In this document: in pieces, positions 11,517 to 23,185 of the stretch
Position numbering within the stretch: the stretch's first letter is position 1
Layout: every line of letters begins with the position of its first letter
Source of the DNA: Volutella citrinella
Lineage: Eukaryota > Ascomycota > Sordariomycetes > Hypocreales > Nectriaceae
DNA: 64,000 bases
Reading direction: 5' to 3'
Assembly: GCA_034401135.1 (NCBI GenBank)
Contig: JAWZSP010000003.1
Span: forward strand, 1,984,001 to 2,048,000
Notes under the pieces: model-generated
Database searches by the model: none
What the model was told of the DNA's origin: nothing
Seen by the model: the letters and a program-made list of their open reading frames with translations, nothing else
Program-made: the position numbers and the translations under genes

Positions 11517-12866
11517 CTAATACAGAATCTCCGGCGGCACGGGTGTGTCGCGCTGGACTGGCTGCCCGGCAAGCTCCGGGATAGGAGTGTCCCTCTGCTG
11601 ACCCAAAGTAACAGAGCACGATCGACGCGGCACGACGGGCGTCTTCAAGTCGACCTCCATGCTGACGCTTCGGTCTGGAACCGAGAGGCAGCTGCTGGTA
11701 TCCGACATCTCCACGTCGAGAGACTCGTCAAACGAATCGGCGCTCTCGATGCTCGGCGTTGGGAGATCGTCGCACTGGGAGATGTGGATGGCAGTGAGGG
11801 GTGTCTTGCCATCGTGCTCGGCCATGCTGTTTGTTGCCTGGGCCCTCAGCGCAGTAACCGCCCCGCCGGCCTCTCCCTCTTCGTCGTCCTGCCCGATGGT
11901 CCAGACCCAGCGTCGCTTCTTCTCCTTTCTCTTGCGCTTGCGAATGCCGCTGGGGCCCGTGGGAGACACGGGAGTGCCCGTCTCCAGGCCGGCCAGGCGG
12001 CGTCTCATGTCCTCGAATGGCCCTGGTGTCTGCCCGCCGTCCTGGATTTCGTTTGGGGTGAAGGCCAGAGCCAAGTCCAGCACATTCTCGGGCTGCAACT
12101 GAGCCGGGGGAGAGCGGGGAGAAGCCTCCTCAACGAGGAGGTCAATGTGTGATTTGGTGTACTTGTTGGTCACGATCTCCTGCGTTAGAGGGTTGTTGTA
12201 CTCAACCTTCTTCGCTGCCTTTTCCTGCAGCCGGAGTGACTGGCGTCTCGGGGACGGAGGCGGGATGGCAGTGGGCGGAGGCAGCGGGGAGTTTCGAAGA
12301 ATGCTGTGGAGGGAGCGCGGGTGGGTGTATGGAGCATTGAAACCAGTCTTTGAGAGGCGTACGGGAGCCACGCGAGAGGGGGGAGACCGCGTCTCGAGTT
12401 GGGACTTGATCCTCTGCTCAGCTAGGGCTGCAGAGGTGTCGGCCGAAGAGAAGCTGAAGGCCTTGGGAGCGTTGGGGTCGACGGGTCCCGCAGACAGCGG
12501 TGGTGTCGCCGTCATTGTACTGGGAAAATTCATCTCCAGCGGTCGAGGAGAAGTCGGGTGGGCCGACAAGGGCGTCTCCGGGTATGATGCCACATAGGGA
12601 GTGACAACTCTTTGCTTGGGGTCTTGGTACTCTACGGGCGTGGCGAGGGAGAAGGCCTGCAGCGTGTTGATGGCGGTGATCGGTTCGGCCTGGACCGGGG
12701 TTGCTCTCTCAATTGCTGTGAGGTACACATTGGACAGCGTGTTGTACGCTGTTGGGTCCTTGGGGTCGATTGCATAACTCCTTGACGACCTCGTGGCCGG
12801 ACTACACGACGTCTTGATCTGGAGAGATAGTCGGGGCCGCTTGGGCGGGCTATGTTGGGATGACAT
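11517..12866 (-). CDS. Unrecognised nuclear-type protein, 449 aa
   Basis: A single uninterrupted frame. I chose the Met at 12866 (MSSQHSPPKRPRLSLQIKT) because the 76 upstream in-frame codons to 13094 read like 5' leader (proline/leucine runs). The protein is low-complexity, rich in Ser, Pro and Thr. It has a basic N-terminal patch (PPKRPRL) and a strong basic cluster KRKRKEKKRR next to RWVWTIGQDDEEGEAGG, plausible nuclear-localisation signals. Many S/T-P sites suggest phosphorylation. I remember similar ascomycete proteins only as hypotheticals, sometimes mislabelled as glucosidases, and see no enzymatic domain. Confidence 0.8.
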   Translation of the reverse strand: MSSQHSPPKRPRLSLQIKTSCSPATRSSRSYAIDPKDPTAYNTLSNVYLTAIERATPVQAEPITAINTLQAFSLATPVEYQDPKQRVVTPYVASYPETPLSAHPTSPRPLEMNFPSTMTATPPLSAGPVDPNAPKAFSFSSADTSAALAEQRIKSQLETRSPPSRVAPVRLSKTGFNAPYTHPRSLHSILRNSPLPPPTAIPPPSPRRQSLRLQEKAAKKVEYNNPLTQEIVTNKYTKSHIDLLVEEASPRSPPAQLQPENVLDLALAFTPNEIQDGGQTPGPFEDMRRRLAGLETGTPVSPTGPSGIRKRKRKEKKRRWVWTIGQDDEEGEAGGAVTALRAQATNSMAEHDGKTPLTAIHISQCDDLPTPSIESADSFDESLDVEMSDTSSCLSVPDRSVSMEVDLKTPVVPRRSCSVTLGQQRDTPIPELAGQPVQRDTPVPPEILY

Positions 12867-15800
12867 TGTGGGCGTTTCTTGGTTGCAGGAACTTAGCAGG
12901 TGGTGGACGGAAAGGCGGCCAGGCAAGTGTTGGTCTGAGGTCGGAATGGTCGGCGGCCTAGATAGAGGAGGGGGGAGCAGGAGAAGAAGGCCGGGAGAAG
13001 GGTTGAAGGACCAACGGTCAGGTATTGTATAGTGGTATAGAAGGATTGAGCCAAAGACGCCTGCTCCCGAGGGATTGGAACCGCCAGGGATCACAAGAAC
13101 AAACAGTCAAGACAACAAGGGCACGAGGAGGAGTATGGGGCAACAGGCGGGAAAAAGGGCGCCCAGCGGCTATATACGAGTAGGATGAGGTGGGCGATGA
13201 GCACCGATGCCGTCGCGGGGAGGGGGGAGGGCCCCAGAGGGCGGAGGCGATGCGATCCAATGCTTCAAAGGACTCCCGGGACGGACCCTGTGCCGGGCTG
13301 GCCCTGTCAGTCATGGACTCGTGGGTCATGGATGGACAAGCGCCCCTAACGACGCATGCAGTGTGATATCTGGCCCACCGCCCACCATGTAGGCGCACAA
13401 TGGCTGCGGTACAGCCCAAGCCCGGACTAGGAGGTGCGCCTGGGGCTCTGGGTGGTGGGAGTGCGGATGGTGGCCCGCGCTGGGTGGCCGGAGGTGGCAC
13501 ACTGGCCGGTGACAGACAGACAGGACGAGTTGCTAGAGGCCCTGGTTGGCTCAAAGGGCTGTGCTGGTGGCATGCAGCGCGAAGGCGCAAGCGCCCAGGT
13601 CGACCGGGGGGCGCAAGAGTCAGGACCAGGCCCCTGGTCCAGCGTCGGTCCTTGTCGGCGTGGTGGCCAATCAAGCACGCGGCTATCACGTCGGCTGTTT
13701 ACCATGCGCGCCGGCGTTTATCGAAGCGGGCGAGACCACCCACACTCCTTAGGCGACATGGCGGCGGCGGCTTCGGGCTCGGGCTGGGAGAGGAGGGGTA
13801 GCTGTTTAGCGCCATTGTTGCTAGTTTACTGCTTACCGACCAGGTTATGGATTGGATGTGGCCATGGTGGAAAATGAGCAGACGCATTCCGCGTGAGAGG
13901 GGAGGGTGTAGAATGGAGGTGGAATGGAAGGAGAACTGTAGGAGCGGTGGTGACTGCTAGTATGGTGGTGAGCCAACCGCCCGCACTGTGCCACTTATTA
14001 CTGCACCAAGGCAGGCAGGCACCTTGACTGCCCGCTGACCTCGGCGTAGCAGCAGCAAGATTGATGCTGCGGCTTTCGCAGTCGGACCGCCAGCGGGCCG
14101 CTTTCCTCATTGCGTATGCTGCCAGCCACCTCTGAATCCTTTGAAGCTTGAGACTCAACACCGTTGTTTCCAGACAGTGGACTGTGCCAGATTCTGCGCT
14201 GTGCTGCGCGGCGGCGCTGCTGTGCCCAGTGCATGCTCGTCGCGGCCGCCCCGCTATTCGCTCTCGCATCCCCAGTGGACCCCGACGGGGCCAGGACCAC
14301 ACGGACGCCCGGGGAGGATTTGGCTCAGCCCTTCCCGAAGTTCCTTCAGAGTCGCCAAGCCCCAACCAGAATCCTGCTTCGAGGCCCTGGCACGTCTGAC
14401 AGTTGCATGGCTTCGCCATCTTTCGCGTGGGCTACTAATTACTCCCGGGGCCGAGATTGATTGTAATTAATTAATCTCATCCGCCCGTCCTTGACCGAAA
14501 CAGCTCCCCAAGGCCCATGCCCTCGTCGAGCACAGTCGCCCTTCCGGATCTGGGTTTTGCTGCTCAACTTGCCCGCTTCCTTCCAAGTTCCATCGCTGCT
14601 ATGTCCATCCGTCTCGGATGCCCCGTAAGTTAGTCGGATGACTCGATCCACCGGCTTTTCTGCGTCTATTTGTGTGCAGGCTAGACCCTGGAATCCTTCC
14701 GTCACCATAGTCACCACGATAGACCACCTAGGGCCGTTAGTCAGCTGGGCTCTTTACTGTGCCAACGCAAAGTGCACCATTTGTCGCAAAGTAACCCACT
14801 ACACAATAGGAAGTTCATTGCCTCATCGCCTTCGCTGACGAAGCCTGGGATCGTTAGTTGGTTTCTATGCCACGTTTCGAAATTCTCTTGCGAAGGCAGT
14901 GCAAGATGACTATGCGAGCTGTTTGCGAGGAGCGAGATGGCTGAGAGGGGGCCACTAAACTAATTGGAATAAAAATAGTTAGTCGAAAGCGCCGCTAATA
15001 AGCTGACAGAAAACAGGAACGGGGAGGAAGCCATGCCTAGGCTGTAAGCGGATTCAAAATAGCATGAGATCTTGAATGGCTATTTTGATGTTCATCGGAT
15101 TATACTGATTACTTATTTCGTAGGTAGGTGTTTCCTAGAGAGCATGGGAAGGATGTCACTGTGGTTTCACCTTGTATGGAGTGGAGTGTGCAGGGTTCTG
15201 GGATCCATGCCCACAATGGAAATTCGACTCTGTAGGCCAACACGCTTTGTGTGGTAGATCTGGGCTGTAGAGGGCTTGAGACGAACACTCTTCTTCCTTG
15301 CCCCTAGCAGTTGAGGAGGACCGTATTCCTGCCAGTGACATGTTAACTGCTGACTATTGTGTCAAACCTTGTGGGGTATGCGGTGTTTGATCGAGTCTGT
15401 CGTCGCACCGCCAACAGGCCATCGGTTAGTTATGTGGAAGACGTGTGGAAGTGGAGAATTTCGCTGCAGATGTGCTTATTGCTCATGGACAACGGCTGGG
15501 CTATCCCCTCCCTCGCCTTTGTCTCATTGCTCACTCGGCCGGGTCGGCCCTTATCACCGTGTCTCATCTGTTCCATCCGTCAGCCAAGGGGTTGACAGTT
15601 CCCTTGCTTGAGTTCGTCTTATTCCCACTCTCGCTGCATTGCTGTTCGGGTTTGCCAAGTCAAGTGTCGGATGCTGATTCACTCTCCCCCGATGAAATCA
15701 ACTATGCGGTGTGCCCTCTTTGGCCAAGTCTAAGATGACTCGTAATGTGGCGCTCGTTTCGCGCACAGCGCAGTCTCTACACCGGTTTTTTTTTTTCGTG

Positions 15801-17118
15801 GGATTTAGTTGAACTTTTGCCCGCCCTCACATCCGCGACCTTATATAAGAAGATCCTGAATAGCTTCGGCGAGATTGATCCTGCTAGAGACTGCAATGAT
15901 CTTTGTAAGCTGAAGGGCGATTCATCTACATTGATGCATCACGGGTTGACCTTGGATCATTTTCGTCCTAGGCCTGATCCAGCAGGTGAATCTACACACG
16001 CGGGCGAACCGATTACGATGTCTTTTGGCGTGTTCAACTGCGTTTCCCAAGATTGCGTCACATCACACCAGAGAGCGGGCGCGGGTGGGCGTCCGATAGC
16101 TTGGGTGAAGCCAAGCCAGCTGCAGCCCCAGGCGCGGCCAAGTGGGCCACCCTTCCTCGGCTGGGTCGCGCTCTGCGTTAGGGCGTCGTTGTCGGCGGCT
16201 ACAGCGCAATCATGGATGGCTGGAAAATCCTCACCAACGCACTTTGCTGGTCAGCACTGGGTGTCGGCAACTCGTGGTGGGTGTGTTGGTATGTTTTTCC
16301 ACAGGGATACGCGCGCCAGACTCGAGGGGCCCTGGACAAGCCACCGCAGCGATTCGCGTGTTGGCTCTCGGTAGGAGACGGTGATGTGTGAAGCGCGCCC
16401 GACCCATCCGGAACTCCCCAGCTGCCGCGATACCAAGCGAGGTCTTGTGTTCTCGCTTCCCGTGCCGCCGCATTGTAGAGGGGTCGGGATCTTCAAATTT
16501 TGCCGCGCTTGCGGGGTTTAGTTTGGCGTTGGCCTGTCGGTTCCTCCCAGGCCATTACCTTAGTGTTCGCAAAGCGCTTATTGAGACACTTGGCGTCTGC
16601 AGCATGCTCCGTCACCTGACGCCCATGCGAGCCCGACATTGGCCCAGCCTCCGGCTTCGCATCCGACGGACATGAGAGTTCTGCTGGATTCGATTGCCCC
16701 ATTGAAGTCGTAAGCAGTGATCGGAAGGGTGAAGAATCGACCATGTGTGTCTGATGAATATGACGCACTGTACGTGGTAACAGTATTACTGAGGCAATTG
16801 GTGGGGCAGCTGCTACCCACTCACACGAGCGCCGCTTCTCAGTCTAGCGGCCTGGGGAAGACGGATGCCTGGGTAACATCGTGAACACAGCAAGGTGTGC
16901 CCACCCTTTCCAGCTATCATAGCGCGTGTGTATGGTAGGACGTAAGGTTGACAGGATCTTTTAGGATCTGACAGACCGCTTCTGATGCTATTGAGCCCTG
17001 TACCGGGCGACATCCGTGCCAAGCGCTGCGTAACGCCGCTCACTCGTTGGGCGCTGCTCACGGCCTGGGATACGCCATCAGTATACCACCAGGGCTCTGC
17101 GCCGTCGTCCGCCGCATA
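12867..17118. other. Gene-poor stretch of 4.3 kb
   Basis: No gene I can support. Open frames on both strands are short, mutually overlapping and composed of Arg/Pro/Ser-rich readings of GC-rich DNA. It includes the leader of the 11517-12866 gene (to about 13100), a T run at 15786-15797 and AT-rich patches around 14940-15130. No terminal repeats, no transposase or reverse-transcriptase fragments. Confidence 0.5.
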
Positions 17119-18906
17119 ATGGACCCGCCGATTAAAAAGCAACCGAAGAGAAAGGATGACCGCATCATCTTGCAGTTTGTGCGTCTCCATCTGATTGAGT
17201 TCCGGTGCCACACCGCTTACCGAGCCGCAGGACTATGACTGCTTCTACGCTCAAGTGTTTGAGAACAAGAACCCGGCCCTCAAGTCCTTGCCCGTGGGAG
17301 TTCAGCAAAAGAATTGCTTGGCAACATGCAACTACAATGCCCGTCGGCTTGGCCTCAAGAAGCTCATGTCCGTTACCGAGGCCAAGCGTCAATTGCCTCA
17401 GCTCGTGCTGGTCAATGGCGAGGACCTCACCCCCTTTCGAGACATGAGTAAAATCCTTTTCAACGTCTTCAAATCCTATTCCTGGAACCACAAAGTAGAG
17501 AAACTGGGATTTGACGAAGTGTTTATGGGTGTGTATAATAAGTTTGAGTCATGGCACCATCGCCACGAGTGCTGACATGCTCTATAGATGTGACGGACAT
17601 TGTAGAGTACAACCTGTTCTGTTTGAACAGGGCATCCTTGGCAGACTCGTTCTTCTGCCTATCAAAAACTAACCCAGAACATGGGTTTTACTGCGACTTG
17701 ACCCAAATTGCAGGATGCATCGAGGGCACTCCCGCCTCTGGCCTCGAGCTAGAGAACCCAGCTTACCTTCGCCTCTTGCTAGCCTCGCATCTAGCTCAAT
17801 ACTTGCGAAACAAGATAGAAGAAGATCACGGGATTACTTCGACCTGCGGAATTTCGACCAACAAAGCATTGAGTAAGCTGTCGGGCGGTAAAAATAAGCC
17901 TCGAAACCAAACCACCTTGCTTGCTTTGCGTGACCACGACGTTCTGTCGTTCATGGACCGGCACACTCTCCGCCAAGTCCCCGGACTTGGTTTCAAGATG
18001 GTGCAGTTATTGGAAGCTCAGGTTACCCACGACGAGGATGGTGCTATTTCCGAGCCACGGGACGGTGCTATCACAGTCGGTGATGTACGGCTCCACCCTA
18101 GAATTTCGCCTGCAGCCCTCGAGACTTTGCTCGTCGGACCTGGGGCGGAGCGTGGGGTGGGCATGCGTATTTGGAGCCTCCTGCATGGTGTTGACCATAC
18201 CGAAGTCAAAGAAGCCAGTGATGTGCCAACGCAAGTTAGTATTGAGGATACATACCCCAAAGGCTTGGATTCAATATCAAAGGTCTCCGAGGAGCTACAT
18301 AGGCTCTCGTATTCGCTCATCAGGAGAATGAGGGTTGACCTCACCGCACCGGACGAGGCTGCCGAATCAGAGGCCCGACGATGGGCAGTGAGGCCTAAGA
18401 CCTTGCGATTAACTATCAGGTCCTGGGGCCAGCCCGTGCTTCCTGATGGACACAATTTTGGTCGCACTTCGAGATCTGGGCCTTTGCCCGGATTTGTTTT
18501 TGACCTCAATGATGACATGGACCATCTTGCGGAGCGGTTGGTTGCTGCAGCCCTACTCCCGCTCCTTCGTCGCATCCAACCCGAAAAGGGACATCGATGG
18601 AATCTGCAATTGATCAACATATGCGTGGCGAACATGATTGTGGGAGCCGCAGAGGATAAGACGGGGGTAGGTAGGGACATATCTGCCATGTTTCGACGAC
18701 AGGACGAGGTTTTGAAGCCATTCCAGATCACATCTGATCCAGAAGATGATTCAAAATGCCTTGATACTGATCCATCGGACAATGACGAGGGAATTGACGA
18801 CGTAAATTGGAACGATGAGGAGAACCCGCCGTGTCCTGAATGCGGTCATCCCATCCCATCCTTTGCTCTGTCGGCCCATAAGAGATACCATGAGATGGGA
18901 GGATAG
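17119..18906 (+). CDS. Y-family DNA polymerase, Pol iota type
   Basis: Translesion DNA polymerase of the UmuC/DinB fold. Exons 17119-17178, 17231-17528 and 17588-18906 give 558 aa. Splicing places the first metal-binding Asp at residue 21 (FDYDCFYAQVFE) and the second acidic pair at D115-E116 (LGFDEVFMDVTD). The nucleotide-binding ATCNYNARRLG and the HhH-region TLRQVPGLGFKM are present. The last 24 residues hold CPEC, then two His (about 550 and 554), a ubiquitin-binding zinc finger that would recruit the enzyme to ubiquitinated PCNA. The sequence matches fungal proteins annotated as polymerase iota better than eta (Rad30) or Rev1. The 20-residue first exon is basic. The nearest plausible genes are over 1.5 kb away on each side. 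Confidence 0.93.
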
Positions 18907-20460
18907 GCATCGACGATACCTGGTGAATTAGCTCCGGCCGAGAAACGAGGCGCTCGAGAAAGATAACTCGGGCGAGGAGCTTTGGGCATGGCTGGCGCCT
19001 GGTTTTTCGGGACTGGGGCGTTATAGCCGCCTGCAAGGGGAGGGTGACCGGTGCTACCCTACTTCCATTCGGTATCTGCTACTGGCTCGTGGCTTGGGAT
19101 TTATATCCGTTGGGTAGCACGCTTATTGCGTTGCTTGGCCGGTGTCAACCATCGGTCACCAAAACGGATGAAGCTGGGGCGTGTTTTTCACCGGTCTGCG
19201 GTTACACCGAGAAGCTAACAGACGCGACTGACCCACGGACGCTTCAAGCGGTTTGCACACGGCTTTTTATTTGGTGGCAGGGACACGCATGTTTAGTACT
19301 GTACCTATGTAGGTACAGGTTGTCGTGGAAAGTTGATGTCTGAGAAATGTTACTGCTAGTTGGTCATAGGCGGGAGCTACTTAGGAGAGATGGGTTTGTG
19401 CCTGCTGCCATGGCCATTCAGTTTACTCGGGCGAGAGTACTAGTACGGTCAACACTCATCATGGCCTGGCAGTACTGTCCAAGGCATGCTGGCGCAAACC
19501 CTCGGGTAGCACGGCTACCAGCACGGAGCTGTGGTCTGTTCAGTAGGCTGTCCGGATCGTGTCCCCTCTACCTTCGTTTCATATGGCTAACGCGGAGGAC
19601 AAGCAGCGATTTAGAGTGGGCTTCAATGCAAGGCGGCAAGTAGTCGAGCAAACAGTCAATAGCACCTCAGCACTTGTTCGGTGGTGCCCTGCAAGACCCT
19701 GACCGTAGTTTTCATTGCCTTCTCGGGCGTTGCTGCCATTGTGACTCAGCAACTATCCATCACCTTGCCCATCGTCGGTCGCCCTGGACGCGGTGGCGGT
19801 AGAAGTGAGTGGGAGAAAGTGAGAGTGAGGTGAGGTGAAGCACTGGTGCTGGCAGCATGGCACATCGCACATTGTGCCACTGACTCCCTCAATCTGCCAA
19901 CGTCAAGCTCTCAAGGCCAAGCCCGAGGTCCAGGCCTGGCAGCTGGTGACATCCGCGCTCGCCAGCTGGCGATGGTTAGATGACGCCTGTTGCCGCCTGG
20001 CATGCCAGTTGACAGGACATCGCGACTCTCACCTTCCCATCATTCACGACTCACAAAACCTCGCAGGCACCGGTACCGGCAGGCTTTGGCCGCACCTTCC
20101 TTGCCCCCCGCCTTGCCTTTCCTTCTCCTCCCTGGTTTGCAATATCTCGCCGCAACCCGCTCCTGTGGCAATCAATACGGCTGGGTTGCTCTTTCCACTC
20201 CAACATTTTCTGATCTCAAATGACAAATACGGTTGTCCGCAGTCCTTTGTCAGTGATGCTGTCCACCCTCTTGGGGCAGTAAGCTTCGGGAAGCCTTCTT
20301 CGCCATCCCTCGCCTGTTTGCTCTCTGGATCCGGATTTTTTCTTTCATCCCATAGCCACACAGAGGCTTCATACCCCCACTTTCTCTCGCATGCCGAGCC
20401 TAGGTGACGGAAGAGCAGAACATTCCACCGGCCAGGCCACTAAGCAGCTGTGTCGCGATT
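18907..20460. other. Intergenic, no gene seen
   Basis: 1.55 kb between the polymerase and the DUF726 gene. It contains a perfect short palindrome-like repeat GTACCTATGTAGGTAC near 19303. From about 20100 to 20400 it becomes C/T-rich, a likely leader for the gene at 20461. Confidence 0.5.
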
Positions 20461-22589
20461 ATGGCTCGGGGAGGTAGAGGGGGCGGCTCGCAGCAGACAC
20501 GTCGACCCGTTGACCTAACTGGGGTTCTCCTTCTCGCCGAACGAAATGATCTAACAAGCCTCGTTCATACAATCACAGAGAAGCACTGCAGCAGACTGAG
20601 CAAAGTATTCGACTCCGCTCCAGTGGAACCGGGTCCAGGAGACGATGGGCACCCGCTCTGGCTGAGCCCTCTCACTCCTCGGCTACAGAAAGAAAACCAA
20701 CCGCCCCAGGAGCCCCTGAGCGACAAGGGAGTCCCTAAATCTTCTGGGAGTAATTTATCGGAATTGCAAAACGGCCAAGAAAGCGGAGAGGACCCGCCCG
20801 CTCAGCTTCAGGAACTGAGGAAGGAAGTCGTGTTCTTTTACAAAAAGTGGCAAACCATTGTCCTTCAGCGAGTCCGTGACATCAGTGTGAGCGAGTCCAC
20901 TGATACCCAGTCAACCGCCCAAAGCCGCGGTCGCGGCATACGAGGGGCTCGTGGTGGCCGTGGTGATCGTGGTGGTCGCGGTGACCGATGTGGTCGAGGG
21001 GGTAGAGGCGGCCGTGCCGGTCTAACGTTGAACACTGGTAAGTAAGACCCAGAGGGGCTTACATGAGAAGCAAATTTGTTCTGCCAGAGAAAGAGACAAC
21101 TCATCTTACTGAGTTATAGGCCCTCCACGCACTCCTGGTAACCCCGTCGACCGTGAACTTGCTCGCAGGTTTCCCCCAGTCGCCACGCCTCTCTGGACGC
21201 TTAGCGTGGAGAAACGCAGACTGTTTCTTCATACAGTATTACTACTTTTGCTTTCTCTCCAGCATTACAGTACATACTCCCGGCTTTTACTACTGACTTT
21301 GACATCTTCTTTGAACCTTCCCATTAAAGCATTACATGAAGAAGAAGCTCGTTTGGCCAAGGGCTTGAGTGAGGTAGCAAGAGACACGCCGGCCGAGGGA
21401 CTATCTCTGCCCAAGACGGAAGGCATCAAACCCGCCCGCAGAAAAAAGATGGCCTTTCAGGGCTCTCACTCACACGCAAATTCGGGAATTCTGGCGGAAC
21501 AGCTGATCGCGGTTGGAATCGGTACTCCGCATAGTGGCCATGGCCTAGGTTACGCGGCCGCTGCTGGCCTTTTGGGCAGCATGGCCCGTAGCGGAATACC
21601 AGTGGCATCACTTTTCGGAATATACGCGACGAAAACGACTGAGAAAATGGTGGAGTCTTTTTGTCGCGAGATCTCGGAATTTGGGCTCGTTCCCCTTCGG
21701 AGCAACACACCACTTGATTACACTGACGCCAGAGATGTGCCGCCGAATGACCGAAGGCTTCGCTTTACCATCGTAGTAAATGGATGGTTGACCGACCAAG
21801 AGAGCTTGACCAAGCCTTGGGGGTTCTTAGGAAGACAAGCCGAGACGTATGCTCTCCGCTGGGAGACGGTGGCTTTGACGCATTTTGGTGCTGCGCTCGA
21901 GACTATTACAAGGAGCAAGGCTTGGCGAAGTGCCAGGGACGAAATACGCTCCAGTACAAGTGAGTAGAAAGCAGCACAAGCGAGGGGAGATGACATTTTA
22001 ACAAGCCGCAGTTATTGGTAGTCTCACCCAAGCCAAATGGCCGGCTAGCCTTCTCAAAATCAGCAAAATTATCGACAACCCGTGGAGCCTAGGAATGGTT
22101 CGAGCGGACAAGGCCGGTTCTGTTCTTGCCGATGCCATCATGCGCAGCAAGATTCAGGGAGACCGCCCAGTATCTCTCATCGGCTATAGGTTGGCCGCGA
22201 GAGTGATCTACTGCTGTCTCATGATTCTTGCAGAGCGTCGTCAATTTGGGGTTGTGGAATCCGCAGTCCTGATGGGGACCCCGGCGCCTGCAGAACCACA
22301 GGTCTGGTTGACTTTGAAGAGTGTTGTATCAGGCCGACTTGTCAACGTTTATTCCGACCAGGACTATATCCTGGGCTTCCTGTATCGAACTTCGAATTTC
22401 CACTGCGGCATCGCTGGCCTTCAGCGAATTCAGGGAGCTGATGGCATTGAGAACTACAATGCCGGTAGTCTTATTAGCTCGCACTTGCGGTATTCACCTT
22501 TGGCCGGAATTATTCTGCGCAACATTAGCTGGGAGGATTTTGACAACACTGCCTTCCGAATCACCACGAAGGGGGGCCGGCTTGGCTGA
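20461..22589 (+). CDS. DUF726 (TMCO4-like) alpha/beta-hydrolase-fold protein, nucleophile lost
   Basis: Exons 20461-21037, 21120-21959 and 22012-22589 give 664 aa in perfect phase. DUF726 hallmarks are clear: a hydrophobic segment after HTVLLLLLSLQHYSTYSRLL, a Gly/Ala-rich membrane-like stretch (GHGLGYAAAAGLLGS), VNGWLTDQESLTKPW, YALRWETVAL, DNPWSLGMVRADKAG, and the C-terminal core SGRLVNVYSDQDYILGFLYR and SSHLRYSPL. The nucleophile elbow, normally GYSLGAR, reads GYRLAAR (residues 530-536; codons GGC TAT AGG TTG GCC). The Asp (SDQDY) and His (SHLRY) candidates remain. The N-terminal third has RGG repeats (MARGGRGGG and about residues 155-187). The family is poorly characterised and membrane-associated. 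No stop or frameshift is seen, so it is a divergent intact gene rather than a clear pseudogene. Confidence 0.88.
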
Positions 22590-23185
22590 ATATGCTGTTC
22601 GGCGAGTATGCTAGCACGAAGGACGAGGAACTTGTGACGGTTCACGGAGCTCTGTACTTAGTATTATGTACTGCCCAGGGGAGGGCACTTTATGAAGAAT
22701 ACATCTCACCGCTCTGGTGCCGTGAGTGCGTGTAAACCCTGTGAACTCCTCACTGCTATGTTCCCCTTTCCCCGACTCCGACAACTCCCAAGGGCGAGGC
22801 CCCTTGCAATGCCCCGTGCTTATGCCAAGCCCACATATTGTCCCGGCTTCCAGAAATGAAAATGTCAATGTCACCCAAAGTACCCTCAAGATACACTGAA
22901 CGTCAGGAATCCAACACGTCATCCCATCTATCGTTGTTACTTTTCCCCACAGCGACTTCGTACACGATTGCCCGTCTGTATCGCTCTAGATTACAAGGTA
23001 ATATCGTACACGGCCCTTGAGAACCGGCTTGGGCCCTCTCCCTTTGCTTACAATCGTGCATTTTCGACCTTGTGCGTACGACGACCCGGCCAGGATGACC
23101 GGCTCACACTGCTGCGGGATACCGGCCGGGTCGTTCATGTCAAGACCTTGTTACGCCCGAACCCGTAAACCAAATGACACTCGCC
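22590..23185. other. Convergent intergenic space
   Basis: 596 bp between the 3' ends of the DUF726 and DENN genes. No coding signal. Confidence 0.5.

Noticed and set aside
12867..13094. In-frame N-terminal extension of the 449-aa protein
   Set aside because: Pro/Leu runs and no conserved look; treated as 5' leader, though an initiation at 13094 cannot be excluded.
15445..15738. Frame with AHSAGS, reminiscent of a lipase G-x-S-x-G elbow
   Set aside because: The motif lacks the flanking Gly (A instead), no other hydrolase block is present, and the surrounding frame has no splice continuation I could find.
15745..16374. 209-aa open frame in the 4.3-kb gap
   Set aside because: No recognisable motif, poor codon bias, overlapped by opposite-strand frames of similar length.
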